Positions 1-8,109 are shown, numbered from the stretch's first letter. The stretch is 64,000 nt of DNA from Nostoc sp. 'Lobaria pulmonaria (5183) cyanobiont' (GCF_002949795.1 NZ_CP026692.1:4944545-5008544), one strand, 5' to 3'. Notes: a model not told the origin generated them from the letters alone. Numbers and translations are program-made.

Positions 1-600
1 TCCAGCAGCAGATCCAATCATTGAGGCGATTAAGCCTAATAAAGAACCAAATACAAACGACCACAATCCTTGACGTACATTTGATGCAATATCACGAGTT
101 TGTTGGGCAGATACATTAGGTGTGTTTTGCGGTAGATTCAGACCACCTGACTGTTGAACCTGGTTAATAACTTGCCCAGCATTTGAAGCAGCAATCCCAA
201 AAGCACCTGATACACCACTTGCTAAAAGCCAAGAGCTTAAAGCTAAAGTTGTCGCCCAAAGAATTGCACCATTGAGAAGAGCTGTGTTGCGGTTCATTGG
301 ACCACAAGCACGGGCTGTTACCCAGCCCCCAGTTAATAGGGAAATTAATAAAGCAATGGTTGACCAAATTCCCACATGACCAGCAACGTCAGATGCAATT
401 GTTCTAGGTCTACCTGATTCTGCTACAGAACCTGCACCGATTGCACCAAACAACGCGCTCAAAACTAACTGAGTTGCGAGCGCAATTAGTAGTCCAGATA
501 TAATCGGCCCCCAACGAACAAGGTCATGATAATCGACTAATTGATTAGTCACAACTGGTTGACTAACGATATCATCCCCAGTTCGATCCACGTATGACAT
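1..600 (-). CDS. Polytopic membrane protein of unknown function (3' end cut by window)
   Basis: The reading frame starts at the ATG at 600 (MSYVDRTGDD) and stays open for 200 codons to the window edge, so the C-terminus is missing. After a soluble stretch of about 35 residues come several glycine- and alanine-rich hydrophobic segments (for example GPIISGLLIALATQLVLSAL, then TIALLISLLTGGWVTARAC). A conserved-looking block GPMNRNTALLNGAILWAT follows. I recognise the general pattern of cyanobacterial membrane proteins of about 200-300 residues annotated as hypothetical, but no function. It is divergent from the next gene, with about 550 bp of AT-rich sequence between them. Confidence 0.75.
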   Translation of the reverse strand, partial: MSYVDRTGDDIVSQPVVTNQLVDYHDLVRWGPIISGLLIALATQLVLSALFGAIGAGSVAESGRPRTIASDVAGHVGIWSTIALLISLLTGGWVTARACGPMNRNTALLNGAILWATTLALSSWLLASGVSGAFGIAASNAGQVINQVQQSGGLNLPQNTPNVSAQQTRDIASNVRQGLWSFVFGSLLGLIASMIGSAAG

Positions 601-1149
601 AGCCTATCCCTCTTCTACTTTTTTGCTTGTTTTTCAAGTTTATTTATCGAACATTATCCAGTGAAGTCAACCAATTAATTATTTCTGATTTAATTTACAC
701 TGTTACTTGCAATGCTGATCATCAAACTTTCTTTTTTATTATATATATATCTGGTAATTCCCTTTAATTAAAAATTAATTTTCACACAAATAATTGTAAT
801 ATTTTAATAAATTAGTACTAATAACTTCAGGTTTCATCTGAATTAAGCTAAAAATGGATAATTTAGTCTCAAAAAATTCTCATCTTGGAAAATTGTAATG
901 ATTATGAATAAGTGAATACTCTGTTTTTTACAAATAACGATTTCCGAAATGAATCAGCAAGATGTCATGAGAATTTTTTTATTGGTGTTTAGTGGATTAT
1001 GAATTGGTAAGGATTCAGAGCGGGGGTATTTAACAGAGGTAACATAATGGAAAAGTATCAGTTTCATGAAGAATAAAATGTTTATATAGCAAAGTAATGA
1101 TACAATTATGGACTGTATTTAAAGATGTATTCACAGAGAGATTACAGTT
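601..1149. other. AT-rich intergenic region between divergent genes
   Basis: About 550 bp without a credible reading frame. The sequence is strongly AT-rich, with a short TATATATATAT run near 738-750. It lies between the divergently transcribed membrane protein (minus) and the BON-like gene (plus), so it probably holds both promoters. I see no clear operator, RNA gene or terminator. Confidence 0.5.
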
Positions 1150-1500
1150 ATGGGTTGGTTACAAAGACTGTTTGGACAGGAAAAACCAGAAGATGCTCAA
1201 GTTAATCCAGATCCGACTCTAATTGCTGACGATTCCGAATCGGGGGAAACTATTTCTCTAGAGCGAGTAGGACTAAATGGAGAATATGACCAAAGTGGTT
1301 TAGCAAAAAGAGTCGCCCTAGCTTTTGACGAAGACTCGCAATTTGATGAGATTGATTCTGTCTATGTTGCTCAGTTGGGAAGTAGCGTAGTTTTAAAAGG
1401 AGAAGTAGCAACACAAGAGATATTGGCACAATTGGTAGAGACTGCGAGGGGGGTGAGTGGTGCTAGTGATGTGCAGAGCGATCAAGTCAGTATCGGCTAA
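1150..1500 (+). CDS. Small BON-like domain protein
   Basis: 116 residues, ATG start (MGWLQRLFGQEKPED). The first 45 residues are acidic and probably flexible. From about residue 50 the protein reads as one BON-type module: a helix (SGLAKRVALAFDED), then a beta pattern (IDSVYVAQLGSSVVLKGEVA), then a helix (ATQEILAQLVETARGVSGAS) and a final strand (SDVQSDQVSIG). BON domains usually bind membranes or polysaccharide. There is no signal peptide, so it is probably cytoplasmic. It lies 48 bp upstream of a lipoprotein gene on the same strand and could be co-transcribed with it. The BON assignment rests on pattern only. Confidence 0.65.
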   Translation: MGWLQRLFGQEKPEDAQVNPDPTLIADDSESGETISLERVGLNGEYDQSGLAKRVALAFDEDSQFDEIDSVYVAQLGSSVVLKGEVATQEILAQLVETARGVSGASDVQSDQVSIG

Positions 1501-1548
1501 AATATTGGGAATTAAATATTAGAGAATGAGGAGCAAGAATTAACGGCA

Positions 1549-1986
1549 ATGAACAATCAACTCAAACCTCGACAAGTGGGGATAATGCTGACGTTATTTA
1601 CAGTGCTGATCCTAAGTAGTTGTGCGAAAAAACCTGAAGAATCTACTAGCACTACACCTCAAACACCAACTGCTGTTGCTCCAGCTAGTCCTAGCTCTAG
1701 TACAGCAACTAGTCCTGTACCTGGAAATACAACTTCTTCTAGCTCTAAGAAGCCAGCATCAGCGGGGAATAAAACAGCAGTTTTAGCAGCAGCACAAAGT
1801 CTAGGGGTGAAACCACAAAACCAAACAACTTGCCCAAGTGATGCACTGGTAAAAGGCAAGATTACAAATAAGAGAGGCAACATTTATCACCTTCCTAAAA
1901 CCTTAGATTATGAAAAAGTCAAGCCAGATATTTGTTTTAAAGATGCGAATATAGCACAACAAGCTGGTTTCCGTGCGCCTAAGTAA
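1549..1986 (+). CDS. Lipoprotein with C-terminal 'sunset'-type domain
   Basis: 145 residues. The N-terminus has a lipoprotein signal: a hydrophobic stretch followed by the lipobox LSSC with the acylated cysteine at residue 25. Residues 26-85 are a Ser/Thr/Pro/Ala-rich linker typical of surface lipoproteins. The C-terminal 50 residues (CPSDALVKGKITNKRG, then IYHLPKT, KPDICF and AGFRAPK) match the small domain found at the end of some secreted nucleases and cyanobacterial exported proteins ('sunset' domain), with its paired cysteines and the terminal A-G-[FY]-R-x-[AP]-K signature. No catalytic domain is attached, so the protein is probably a membrane-anchored binding module. Function unknown. 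Confidence 0.7.
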   Translation: MNNQLKPRQVGIMLTLFTVLILSSCAKKPEESTSTTPQTPTAVAPASPSSSTATSPVPGNTTSSSSKKPASAGNKTAVLAAAQSLGVKPQNQTTCPSDALVKGKITNKRGNIYHLPKTLDYEKVKPDICFKDANIAQQAGFRAPK

Positions 1987-2151
1987 AAAGCTCTGGTTGA
2001 CTAAACAAGATTCAATGAAACCTGGTGTGAAATCAACACTAGAAACTTCTAGAATTTTCTGACTTTTATTCATAAAGATAAGCAACCATCAGCTTTGTTT
2101 TATGCTCTCGATTCTCAAAAATAAAATTAAATTTATGTGCTAAAATGAGCG

Positions 2152-2427
2152 ATGATTTCTAAGCTAATACCAAGACAAATATTTTTAGCCTGGAGTTTGG
2201 GTAGCACGGCTGGAATAACTTTATCTTTGATAAAAAAGGTACAAGCTGTTAGACTGCCGCAGCACTTGAAAGATGTATTGATATTATTGAGCGGATTACG
2301 TCCGAAAAATAACATATATCAACACGAACCTACACCACCTACACTTGTCAGTTGGAAAGGAATTGCAGAAGCTGAAGATTATACAGCGGTTTGCATAGTT
2401 AGAGGATACACTATGGAGAGTATTTAA
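2152..2427 (+). CDS. Hypothetical protein, doubtful
   Basis: 91 residues from an ATG. The first 35 residues hold a moderately hydrophobic segment (IFLAWSLGSTAGITLSLI); the rest has no recognisable motif. The frame ends 12 bp before the start of an IS630-type transposase fragment, so it could be the 5' part of a gene cut off by insertion, or spurious. No clear Shine-Dalgarno sequence is visible. It is listed because it is the only open frame in this stretch. Confidence 0.3.
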   Translation: MISKLIPRQIFLAWSLGSTAGITLSLIKKVQAVRLPQHLKDVLILLSGLRPKNNIYQHEPTPPTLVSWKGIAEAEDYTAVCIVRGYTMESI

Positions 2428-2439
2428 GAATAACAGAAA

Positions 2440-2486
2440 TGGGAGCATACTCAGTCGATTTCCGAACAAAGATAGTAGCAGCGTAT
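2440..2486 (+). pseudogene. IS630-family transposase, N-terminal remnant
   Basis: The reading MGAYSVDFRTKIVAAY from the ATG at 2440 matches the usual start of IS630-family transposases (M-x-x-Y-S-x-D-[FL]-R-x-K-x-[IV]-x-A-[YV]), which leads into a helix-turn-helix. It stops after 16 codons at a TAA. Immediately after it, on the opposite strand, begins the end of a tnsA remnant, so the rest of the transposase is deleted. IS630 elements insert at TA, and the nearby 170-bp element also has TA at both flanks. Confidence 0.6.
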
Positions 2487-3218
2487 TAAGCAGTATGAAC
2501 CCACTCAACATTTTCTGCTAAACTGCGTCCACGTTGAAAACCGTAGTTCTGTATGAATAGAAAAACCCTCATCCCCCAGCCCCTTCTCCCAATATTGCGA
2601 GAAGGGGAGCCGGAAAGAAGTCCCTCTCCCTACTTGGGAGAGGGATTTAGGGTGAGGGCAAAAACTACGGTTCTCAACATAGATGAGGTTTAATTGCTTA
2701 GGGACTTCTTTCTCTGTGATTATTCCCCAATCAATACCTTTGGCAGCATAGTAACGCTTTTCTAACTCAAATTTTTCAGCTACAGACTTACTTCCCAAAT
2801 CCTTAGTTAGCTTTAATGTTCGTGCTTTCTGAACTATTGTTTTGCCTTGCTTGACAGAAAGCATAAAATCCGTTGTTAAAACACGGGGAGTATTGCTTTG
2901 CGGATCTTTGGGATAGTTAATACCTATTTCCTCTGCAATACTCATTGCTAAGTCAAGGTCAATTAGAGGAAACTGCTCTCTTATATCTACAATCGTATCT
3001 AACCACTCAAAGACGTAAAACAGCCGCTTCTCGTTATCAGAAAGCAGATAATGTTCTCGGTTTGTTTTCCAATCTGGAGGTCTAGAAACACGAACCTTTG
3101 AGGGAAAATCCTGAATCTTTATCCAAGGTTGATAGTCTTTCCCACTACCCTAACCACGGCCTTGCTTCAAGTAACGCTCAAACTTGGCTTGTGTCCAATC
3201 TTGCTTGCTTTTAGCCAT
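2487..3218 (-). pseudogene. tnsA: Tn7-type transposase endonuclease subunit TnsA, broken
   Basis: TnsA cuts the 5' ends of Tn7-like transposons. The minus-strand frame from ATG 3218 reads MAKSKQDWTQAKFERYLKQG, then meets an in-frame TAG at 3152-3150 (codon 23, most simply CAG to TAG), then continues GSGKDYQPWIKIQDFPSKVR. Family hallmarks follow: REHYLLSDNEKRLFYVFEW, an acidic D in TTDFMLSV, the VQK lysine motif, and ELEKRYYAAKGIDWGIITEK. After EVPKQL a 170-bp repeat (2521-2690) interrupts the gene; beyond it the reading resumes as AENVEWVHTA. Removing the repeat restores PKQLAENVEW. The gene starts 110 bp downstream of the glmS stop and runs away from it, the same arrangement as tnsA in Tn7 at attTn7. 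No tnsB, tnsC or tnsD is present. Confidence 0.88.
2521..2690. mobile_element. 170-bp MITE inserted in tnsA, TA target duplication
   Basis: The element is flanked by TA at 2519-2520 and 2691-2692. The ends are imperfect inverted repeats: both begin AAC and carry GTTGA[AG]AACCGTAG about 10 bases in. The middle is a GC-rich imperfect palindrome of the type common in Nostoc genomes (CCTCATCCCCCAGCCCC against GGGAGAGGGATTTAGGGTGAGG). It has no coding capacity. Because removing it plus one TA restores the tnsA reading, the insertion boundary is well defined. TA duplication fits mobilisation by an IS630/Tc1-type transposase. Confidence 0.75.
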
Positions 3219-3306
3219 AAAAATTCCTGTAGATGCTTACATTTACACCCACAGGATAAGTTGTATAACTTTTTTATTTGTTATACGACTTTATTATTGT
3301 TGGACA
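3219..3306. mobile_element. Putative glmS-proximal end of the Tn7-like element
   Basis: Read from glmS toward tnsA, a TGT at 3306-3304 occurs 22 bp after the glmS stop codon. This is close to the spacing of about 25 bp known for Tn7 insertion at attTn7, and Tn7-family ends begin with TGT. The next bases (ACAATAATAAAGTCGTATAA) resemble the A/T-rich TnsB sites of Tn7. An imperfect 12-bp inverted repeat (3258-3269 with 3280-3291) also lies here and could instead be the glmS terminator. The exact boundary is inference. Confidence 0.45.
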
Positions 3307-3328
3307 AAAAAACTGGTATAAATATATA

Positions 3329-5209
3329 CTATTCAACGGTAACACTTTTAGCTAAATTACGAGGCTGATCGACATCCAAACCGCGACGGGCGGCAATATG
3401 ATAAGCCAATAATTGCAGGGGAACTACTGTCAGAATCGGAGAAAGTAATTCTTCCACATGAGAGATGGGAAGAAGATCGTTAAAAATTTCCGCAGCTTCG
3501 CCATCGTTGACGGGAGTCACGCCAATTAACCGAGAATCTCTGGCTTTGGCTTCTTGGGCATTGGAAATAACTTTTTCGTATACACTACCAGGTATTGCGA
3601 TCGCAACTACTGGTACTTTCGCATCTAAAAGAGCGATCGGGCCATGCTTCATCTCTCCAGCCGGATACCCTTCGGCGTGAATGTAGCTGATTTCTTTTAA
3701 TTTCAACGCCCCTTCTAAAGCAATAGGGAAGTTAATTCCTCTACCTATAAAAATGAAATCTTTGGTTTCGGCGAATTCGTGGGCTAGCTGTTCAGTTAAA
3801 CGTTCTTGACTTTCTAAAGTAGCCTCAATTTCTTTGGGAATCTGCCGCAACCCATTAATAATTTTCTCTAAAATATCTTTTGAAACAGTCTGGCGACGAG
3901 CTGCTAAATCTAATGCCAAAGCATAAAATGCCATCAGTTGAGCAGTAAAAGTTTTCGTCGCCGCTACCCCAATTTCAATTCCCGCTAGGGTACTGATAAT
4001 ATGCGGCACTAGATGACCGAGACTGCTTTCTGGACGATTGGTAATACCCAGTAGTCGCGCTTGATACTTAGATTCTTTCCCTTGACGACGTTCTTTTTCC
4101 ATTGTCAAAGCTGCTAGGGTATCAGCGGTTTCACCTGATTGAGTAACACCAATAATCAAGGTGTTAGCCGTCACGGGCGATGGTGCATAGCGATACTCAG
4201 AAGCGTAATCTACCTGAGTTGAAATTCCTGCTAGTTGTTCAAGTAAATATTTACCAATTAATGCTGCGTGCCAACTGGTACCACAGGCGAGGATCTGAAT
4301 TTGTTCTAAATCGTTGTATAAATCTCCAGGTAAACCAAGATTGATTGGCGATTCGGTAGATTCGGCTGGATTAAAGTAAGCGTCTAAACTAGCTCTTACT
4401 ACCCCTGGTTGCTCATGAATTTCTTTGAGCATGAAGTGTTTGAAACCCTGCTTTTCTACCATTGCAGGATTGAAATTGAGCAGCCGGGGTTGTTTTTTCA
4501 GCCTGTCGCCAGCAAAATTGTAAATCTCAACGCCCAAAGGTGTGAGGCGAGCAATTTCGCCATTTTCCAGAGGTAGCACTGCACGGGTGTAGGCAACGAT
4601 CGCTGGCGTGTCAGACGCACAAAATAACTCCCCTTGCCCAAAACCAATTACTAAAGGTGCTTGTTGGCGGACAACAATCAATTCATCGGGGTAGTCAGCA
4701 GAAATAACTGCGATCGCAAATGCTCCTTTTAGGTGATTAACGGCTTGGCGAATTGCCTCTAGGAAGGGAGATGAGGAAGATGAAGGAGGAAAATTCTTTA
4801 AAAATTCAGCTATTAAATGAGGAATAACTTCGGTATCGGTTTCAGAACGAAATTCGTGTCCTTTTGCTTTGAGTTCCTCGCGTAACTCGCGGTAGTTTTC
4901 GATAATGCCATTTTGCACCACAGCCACTCGCTTTGCTGTATCCAAATGGGGATGGGCGTTGTATTCTTCTGGTTTACCATGAGTTGCCCAGCGTGTATGA
5001 CCAATACCAATTGGGGCAGGAGTTTCTATTTGTTCCAGTTTAGAACGCAGGTTATGAAGTTTACCCTTTGCCCGCACACAATTTACCTCACCTTCCCAAA
5101 CAGTGGCGATTCCAGCCGAATCGTAGCCCCTGTACTCTAGTTTCTCCAGTCCAGCCAGTAAAATGTCTGTCGCCGCTTGAGTGCCTATATATCCAACAAT
5201 TCCGCACAT
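3329..5209 (-). CDS. glmS: Glutamine--fructose-6-phosphate aminotransferase (isomerizing)
   Basis: 626 residues, the usual family length. It makes glucosamine-6-phosphate from fructose-6-phosphate and glutamine, the first step toward UDP-GlcNAc for peptidoglycan and lipid A. The N-terminus MCGIVGYIGT gives the processed nucleophile Cys2 of the class II glutamine amidotransferase domain; GHTRWATHG and QNGIIENYRELR are its other hallmarks. Two SIS (sugar isomerase) domains follow: one with QILACGTSWHA and SQSGETADTLAAL, the second with FIGRGINFPIALEGALKLKE. The C-terminus DQPRNLAKSVTVE is the family end. This terminal coding segment is the binding site for TnsD in Tn7 targeting, and a tnsA remnant sits immediately downstream. 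Confidence 0.98.
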   Translation of the reverse strand: MCGIVGYIGTQAATDILLAGLEKLEYRGYDSAGIATVWEGEVNCVRAKGKLHNLRSKLEQIETPAPIGIGHTRWATHGKPEEYNAHPHLDTAKRVAVVQNGIIENYRELREELKAKGHEFRSETDTEVIPHLIAEFLKNFPPSSSSSPFLEAIRQAVNHLKGAFAIAVISADYPDELIVVRQQAPLVIGFGQGELFCASDTPAIVAYTRAVLPLENGEIARLTPLGVEIYNFAGDRLKKQPRLLNFNPAMVEKQGFKHFMLKEIHEQPGVVRASLDAYFNPAESTESPINLGLPGDLYNDLEQIQILACGTSWHAALIGKYLLEQLAGISTQVDYASEYRYAPSPVTANTLIIGVTQSGETADTLAALTMEKERRQGKESKYQARLLGITNRPESSLGHLVPHIISTLAGIEIGVAATKTFTAQLMAFYALALDLAARRQTVSKDILEKIINGLRQIPKEIEATLESQERLTEQLAHEFAETKDFIFIGRGINFPIALEGALKLKEISYIHAEGYPAGEMKHGPIALLDAKVPVVAIAIPGSVYEKVISNAQEAKARDSRLIGVTPVNDGEAAEIFNDLLPISHVEELLSPILTVVPLQLLAYHIAARRGLDVDQPRNLAKSVTVE

Positions 5210-5398
5210 TCTTCACGCCACTTTTTTTCAGGATGATTAAATCCAGTATAGTAGATAGCATAAAGTGGACATTTTGCAAAGAAAAAAGGGAGTATTTTAC
5301 TCCCTCTACCACTAGGTATTGTTATGGATTTTAGGGTTTTGACAGCGGATTCCCCGTCAGGTCAAAAGCTGACGGTACAAATACGGCTTCTAAGATTT

Positions 5399-5530
5399 AT
5401 ACCAATTCTCTAAAATAAGGCAACAGATGTAAGCCAGAAAGCCTTGCTGCATCTAAATTTCTCTATTGCGTTAGCGCAGCGTTAGCGAGTCCGCGAGCGT
5501 CATTGCGAATTGCGAATTGCGAATTGGTAT
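5399..5530. repeat. 132-bp dispersed element with ATACCAATTC inverted ends
   Basis: The ends ATACCAATTC (5399-5408) and GAATTGGTAT (5521-5530) are perfect 10-bp inverted repeats. The interior holds the Nostoc-type repeat GCGTTAGCGCAGCGTTAGCG (from 5467) and a tandem GCGAATT heptamer run (5505-5525). It has no coding capacity. It lies in the 490-bp gap between the glmS start and psaC end; the remainder of that gap (5210-5398, 5531-5697) contains only short tandem repeats such as CAGCACT at 5670-5695. Confidence 0.6.
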
Positions 5531-5697
5531 TAGATACCTAGAGATTGTATCCGCTTAAAACATCCTCTAAAGGTGCTTGCTATTGAGACATTTAAAAGTC
5601 TTGAGTGCCGAGTTCCAAGTTCCAAGTGAAGAATCAAAAAATTGTATTTTTGATTTACTTCTTTTGTCTCAGCACTCAGCACTCGGCACTCAGCTTT

Positions 5698-5943
5698 TTA
5701 GTAAGCTAGACCCATACTGCGAGTTGTTTCAGCGCCCAGGTAAACCCGGATGCTCAAAAAGTCGGTGGGACAAGCGGTTTCGCAACGCTTACAGCCTACG
5801 CAGTCTTCTGTACGGGGTGAAGAGGCAATTTGAGCAGCTTTACAGCCATCCCAAGGAACCATCTCAAGTACATCAGTTGGGCAAGCGCGGACGCATTGGG
5901 TGCAGCCAATGCAGGTATCGTAGATTTTTACAGAATGAGACAT
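5698..5943 (-). CDS. psaC: Photosystem I iron-sulfur centre subunit VII
   Basis: 81 residues, the invariant length of PsaC. It carries the terminal 4Fe-4S clusters FA and FB on the stromal (cytoplasmic) face of photosystem I and passes electrons to ferredoxin. Two complete cluster motifs are present: C11-x2-C14-x2-C17-x3-C21-P and C48-x2-C51-x2-C54-x3-C58-P. The C-terminal GAETTRSMGLAY docks the protein onto PsaA/PsaB. Single gene with about 490 bp before the next gene upstream, so it is probably monocistronic, with its promoter in 5944-6100. Confidence 0.99.
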   Translation of the reverse strand: MSHSVKIYDTCIGCTQCVRACPTDVLEMVPWDGCKAAQIASSPRTEDCVGCKRCETACPTDFLSIRVYLGAETTRSMGLAY

Positions 5944-6303
5944 TGAATAAACGGCTCCTTTCGAGTGTTCTTCTCTGCGAAAGAATCATAATCAACGCAT
6001 AGTCTACCGCAGTGATTGATAGGCCGTAATCAAAAGGCTACATAACTTCAAACAATGTAATAAGCACGCTTGATATTTGTTTTTGCGAGATTGTCCCTAT
6101 TGACTGATAATCAGCAACGTCATCAGAGCGTATTTACCACAGTGGTATACCATAATGGGGGTTAATCGTAAAGATAGATGAAACAAAATTAAAAGTGAAT
6201 CAGGAAATCTCCTAATTTTAATTATGGGGATTTTGGCTAATAATCTGATTTTGCGATCGCCACTTCCCTGTGCAAACAAAAGCAGTTCGGCAATTTATAT
6301 TAC

Positions 6304-6341
6304 GCAAAAGCAGTTTTATTACTGAATAAAACTGCTTTTGC
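6304..6341. terminator. Perfect 17-bp hairpin, possible terminator
   Basis: GCAAAAGCAGTTTTATT (6304-6320) and its exact reverse complement (6325-6341) are separated by a 4-base loop ACTG. It lies about 100 bp downstream of the minus-strand 78-residue gene. There is no long T-run after either arm, so it could be a terminator, an RNA processing signal or a small repeat. The rest of 5944-6438 shows no gene. Confidence 0.45.
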
Positions 6342-6438
6342 TATGTAAATGATTGATTTACAGACTGCGATCGCTCACCGATAACTCGTATATTTAACTT
6401 TTTAGGTTTGACAATTTCATAATATTTACTTTTATATA

Positions 6439-6675
6439 TCAGAGTATTTCAGAAATTGCAAATTCATCATTTATCGCAGCAATTTTTGTTTCAATCTTTG
6501 GCTCAATAGCCGTCACTTGCAGTTGTTCCTCTAGATTATTAGCATCAGCTAATTTATCTTTTACATACTCCCTTTCTCGGATTTGTCGAGCAATACTTTC
6601 TAACAGCCAAAGTTGTTCTTCCACAGACAAGGCAAGGATAGAGCGCTCAATTTCTAGTAAATTCGGTGAGATCAT
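6439..6675 (-). CDS. Small helical protein, possible antitoxin-like
   Basis: 78 residues starting MISPNLLEIERSILALSVEE. The first 40 residues (LSVEEQLWLLESIARQIRER) are helical and resemble the N-terminal segment of small cyanobacterial proteins annotated as addiction-module or hypothetical components (pattern L-x-x-x-E-[KQ]-x-[WL]-L-[LI]-[EK]-x-[IL]-[AL]). The acidic C-terminus is featureless. No toxin partner is adjacent: the flanks are noncoding. The call as a real gene rests on its composition and the lack of overlap. Confidence 0.5.
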   Translation of the reverse strand: MISPNLLEIERSILALSVEEQLWLLESIARQIREREYVKDKLADANNLEEQLQVTAIEPKIETKIAAINDEFAISEIL

Positions 6676-6885
6676 TTTACTTTTGATTCCTAGTAAGGTG
6701 TATTTTTCAAAGATATTATATTCAGTTTATCTGGTTAACCTAGAGCATCGCCAATTCCCGATCATTATTCCCCACGCCTATCATTTCATAAATCAGAAAA
6801 GATTGCTATAAATAACTAAAAGCCAGTTTTATAACTTTTTAATTAAGTATTACTGCTGAAGCAAAATGTGCGCTAAACTGACTAC

Positions 6886-7255
6886 ATGAATTACGAAACA
6901 ACTAGGAAACTCCTCATAGATCAGACAATCACAACCGAAGAAAACCCAGATGCGCTGTTAACGCGTATGAAACAGGGCAAACCGCCGATACCCGGTCAGA
7001 TCACTTCGATTTTGTTAGCATTGAAAGTGGTGTTTGAAGCCCTCAAAGATGCAAAGAGCCTAGACCGAGAACTGGCTTTGGCCCTTTATTCAGTTAAGCA
7101 TTAAGGCACAACAGCTATTTGGCGCAGGGCGGAAAGCCGGGGTTGATTGGCGGCGACTGCTGAAAGAAGATTTACTACGAATTTCCTTAGCAGCTGAAAG
7201 TATCTTTTTGGGTATATGGCAAACCTTAGCTCAGATGGAATTGGGGAAGAGATGA
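6886..7255 (+). pseudogene. Conserved cyanobacterial small protein, frameshifted
   Basis: The ATG at 6886 opens MNYETTRKLLIDQTITTEEN and runs to ALALYSVKH, then TAA. Removing one T from TTATTCAG near 7089-7093 gives ALALYQLSIKAQQLFGAGRK, then GVDWRRLLKEDLLRISLAAE, and a natural stop TGA at 7253-7255, 122 residues in all. The extended product matches a protein type I know from Nostoc genomes (family name not recalled), in which ALYQL and GVDW-x-x-LLKEDLLRI are continuous. The gene is therefore frameshifted by one inserted base. A sequencing error cannot be excluded. Function unknown. Confidence 0.6.
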
Positions 7256-7332
7256 GGGATATAAGGGGAGCAGGAAAGAAGTTACAGTAAGTTTTTCCCC
7301 TCCGCACCTCTGCCTCTTTTGCCCGATGCCCA

Positions 7333-7944
7333 TTAACGAATTTGCAGTTCATTTTCTAGCTTGTCTAGGTCAGTTTTGAGCAAAACGGTCATTTGACCGG
7401 TAAAAGCTTTGCCAGTCTTGGGTTGGGCAACTTCCACCCAATATACATAGCGATCGCCTACTCGTAATTCTCCCTTTAAGGCTTCCCGAATTGGAGTTTT
7501 AGCCAGACGCGCTGAGTTAACTGCCTCCTGGTTGGGATATTCATACACGACTTGGGCGCGATCGTAATCTTGATAAATCTCTAAGCCATAAATCACCCGC
7601 AAGGATTCTTGGAGACGCGCAAATGTCATGCCGTTAATAGCATCATACATAGTAATGCGCTCAGTCCGAATTGTGCCCCGGTCTTTGGAAAACTCCACCC
7701 TACCAGGAGGCAATACTGACGCTTGAAAAGTGAATCGTTGGGCAGCCGTATCAGTCTTTTGCACAAATAATCGCTCTCCGCTTCTGGGACGGAGTGTCGG
7801 ATGTGCTTTAATCCAAGTGCCTACCTCTTCTGTACTTTGCCCTGGTAAAGCATTGGCTTGGGAATCAAAAAGTGTTCCGACACAGAGCCAGGGCATTAGA
7901 GAAAAAGGTAAAATTAAACAGTTAAGCAGGGATTTTTTGAGCAT
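7333..7944 (-). CDS. Exported protein of unknown function
   Basis: 203 residues from the ATG at 7944 (MLKKSLLNCLILPFSLMPWL). This start places a signal peptide at the very N-terminus, with likely cleavage after ANA. An in-frame ATG at 8013 would add 23 residues ahead of it and is less likely. The mature part (WIKAHPTLRPRSGERLFVQK, RITMYDAINGMTFARLQESL, VGDRYVYWVEVA) looks like a conserved cyanobacterial periplasmic or lumenal protein but matches no family that I can name. It follows the MacAB-like genes on the same strand, separated by about 250 bp that contain a MITE. Confidence 0.65.
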   Translation of the reverse strand: MLKKSLLNCLILPFSLMPWLCVGTLFDSQANALPGQSTEEVGTWIKAHPTLRPRSGERLFVQKTDTAAQRFTFQASVLPPGRVEFSKDRGTIRTERITMYDAINGMTFARLQESLRVIYGLEIYQDYDRAQVVYEYPNQEAVNSARLAKTPIREALKGELRVGDRYVYWVEVAQPKTGKAFTGQMTVLLKTDLDKLENELQIR

Positions 7945-8061
7945 TTTGCTGTTGAGGATTTTTATAGAAATTTCCCATTCAGGAGTAACCATAGTCTTCC
8001 CGTTTTTCAGCAAAATTACTTCAATGGATTGTAGCGATCGCGATCGAAGCCTTTATTAATC

Positions 8062-8109
8062 TCTCAACTAGAAGAGTTAGCTGAGGCGCTATTGGATTTC
8101 AACGAGTAA
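8062..8109 (+). pseudogene. C-terminal scrap of a DUF4351/Rpn-type protein
   Basis: The short reading SQLEELAEALLDFNE ends in TAA at 8107-8109. It matches the C-terminal helix common to DUF4351 domains of Rpn-family (PD-(D/E)XK transposase-like) proteins in cyanobacteria, usually L-x-x-L-E-[EQ]-L-[AG]-E-A-L-L-D-F. No upstream body of the gene survives; the adjoining DNA is a MITE. A remnant only. Confidence 0.35.

Noticed and set aside
5577..6002. Plus-strand open frame of 141 codons
   Set aside because: Antisense to psaC.
6097..6279. Minus-strand open frame of 60 codons
   Set aside because: No ribosome site, motif or plausible composition; lies in the psaC upstream region.
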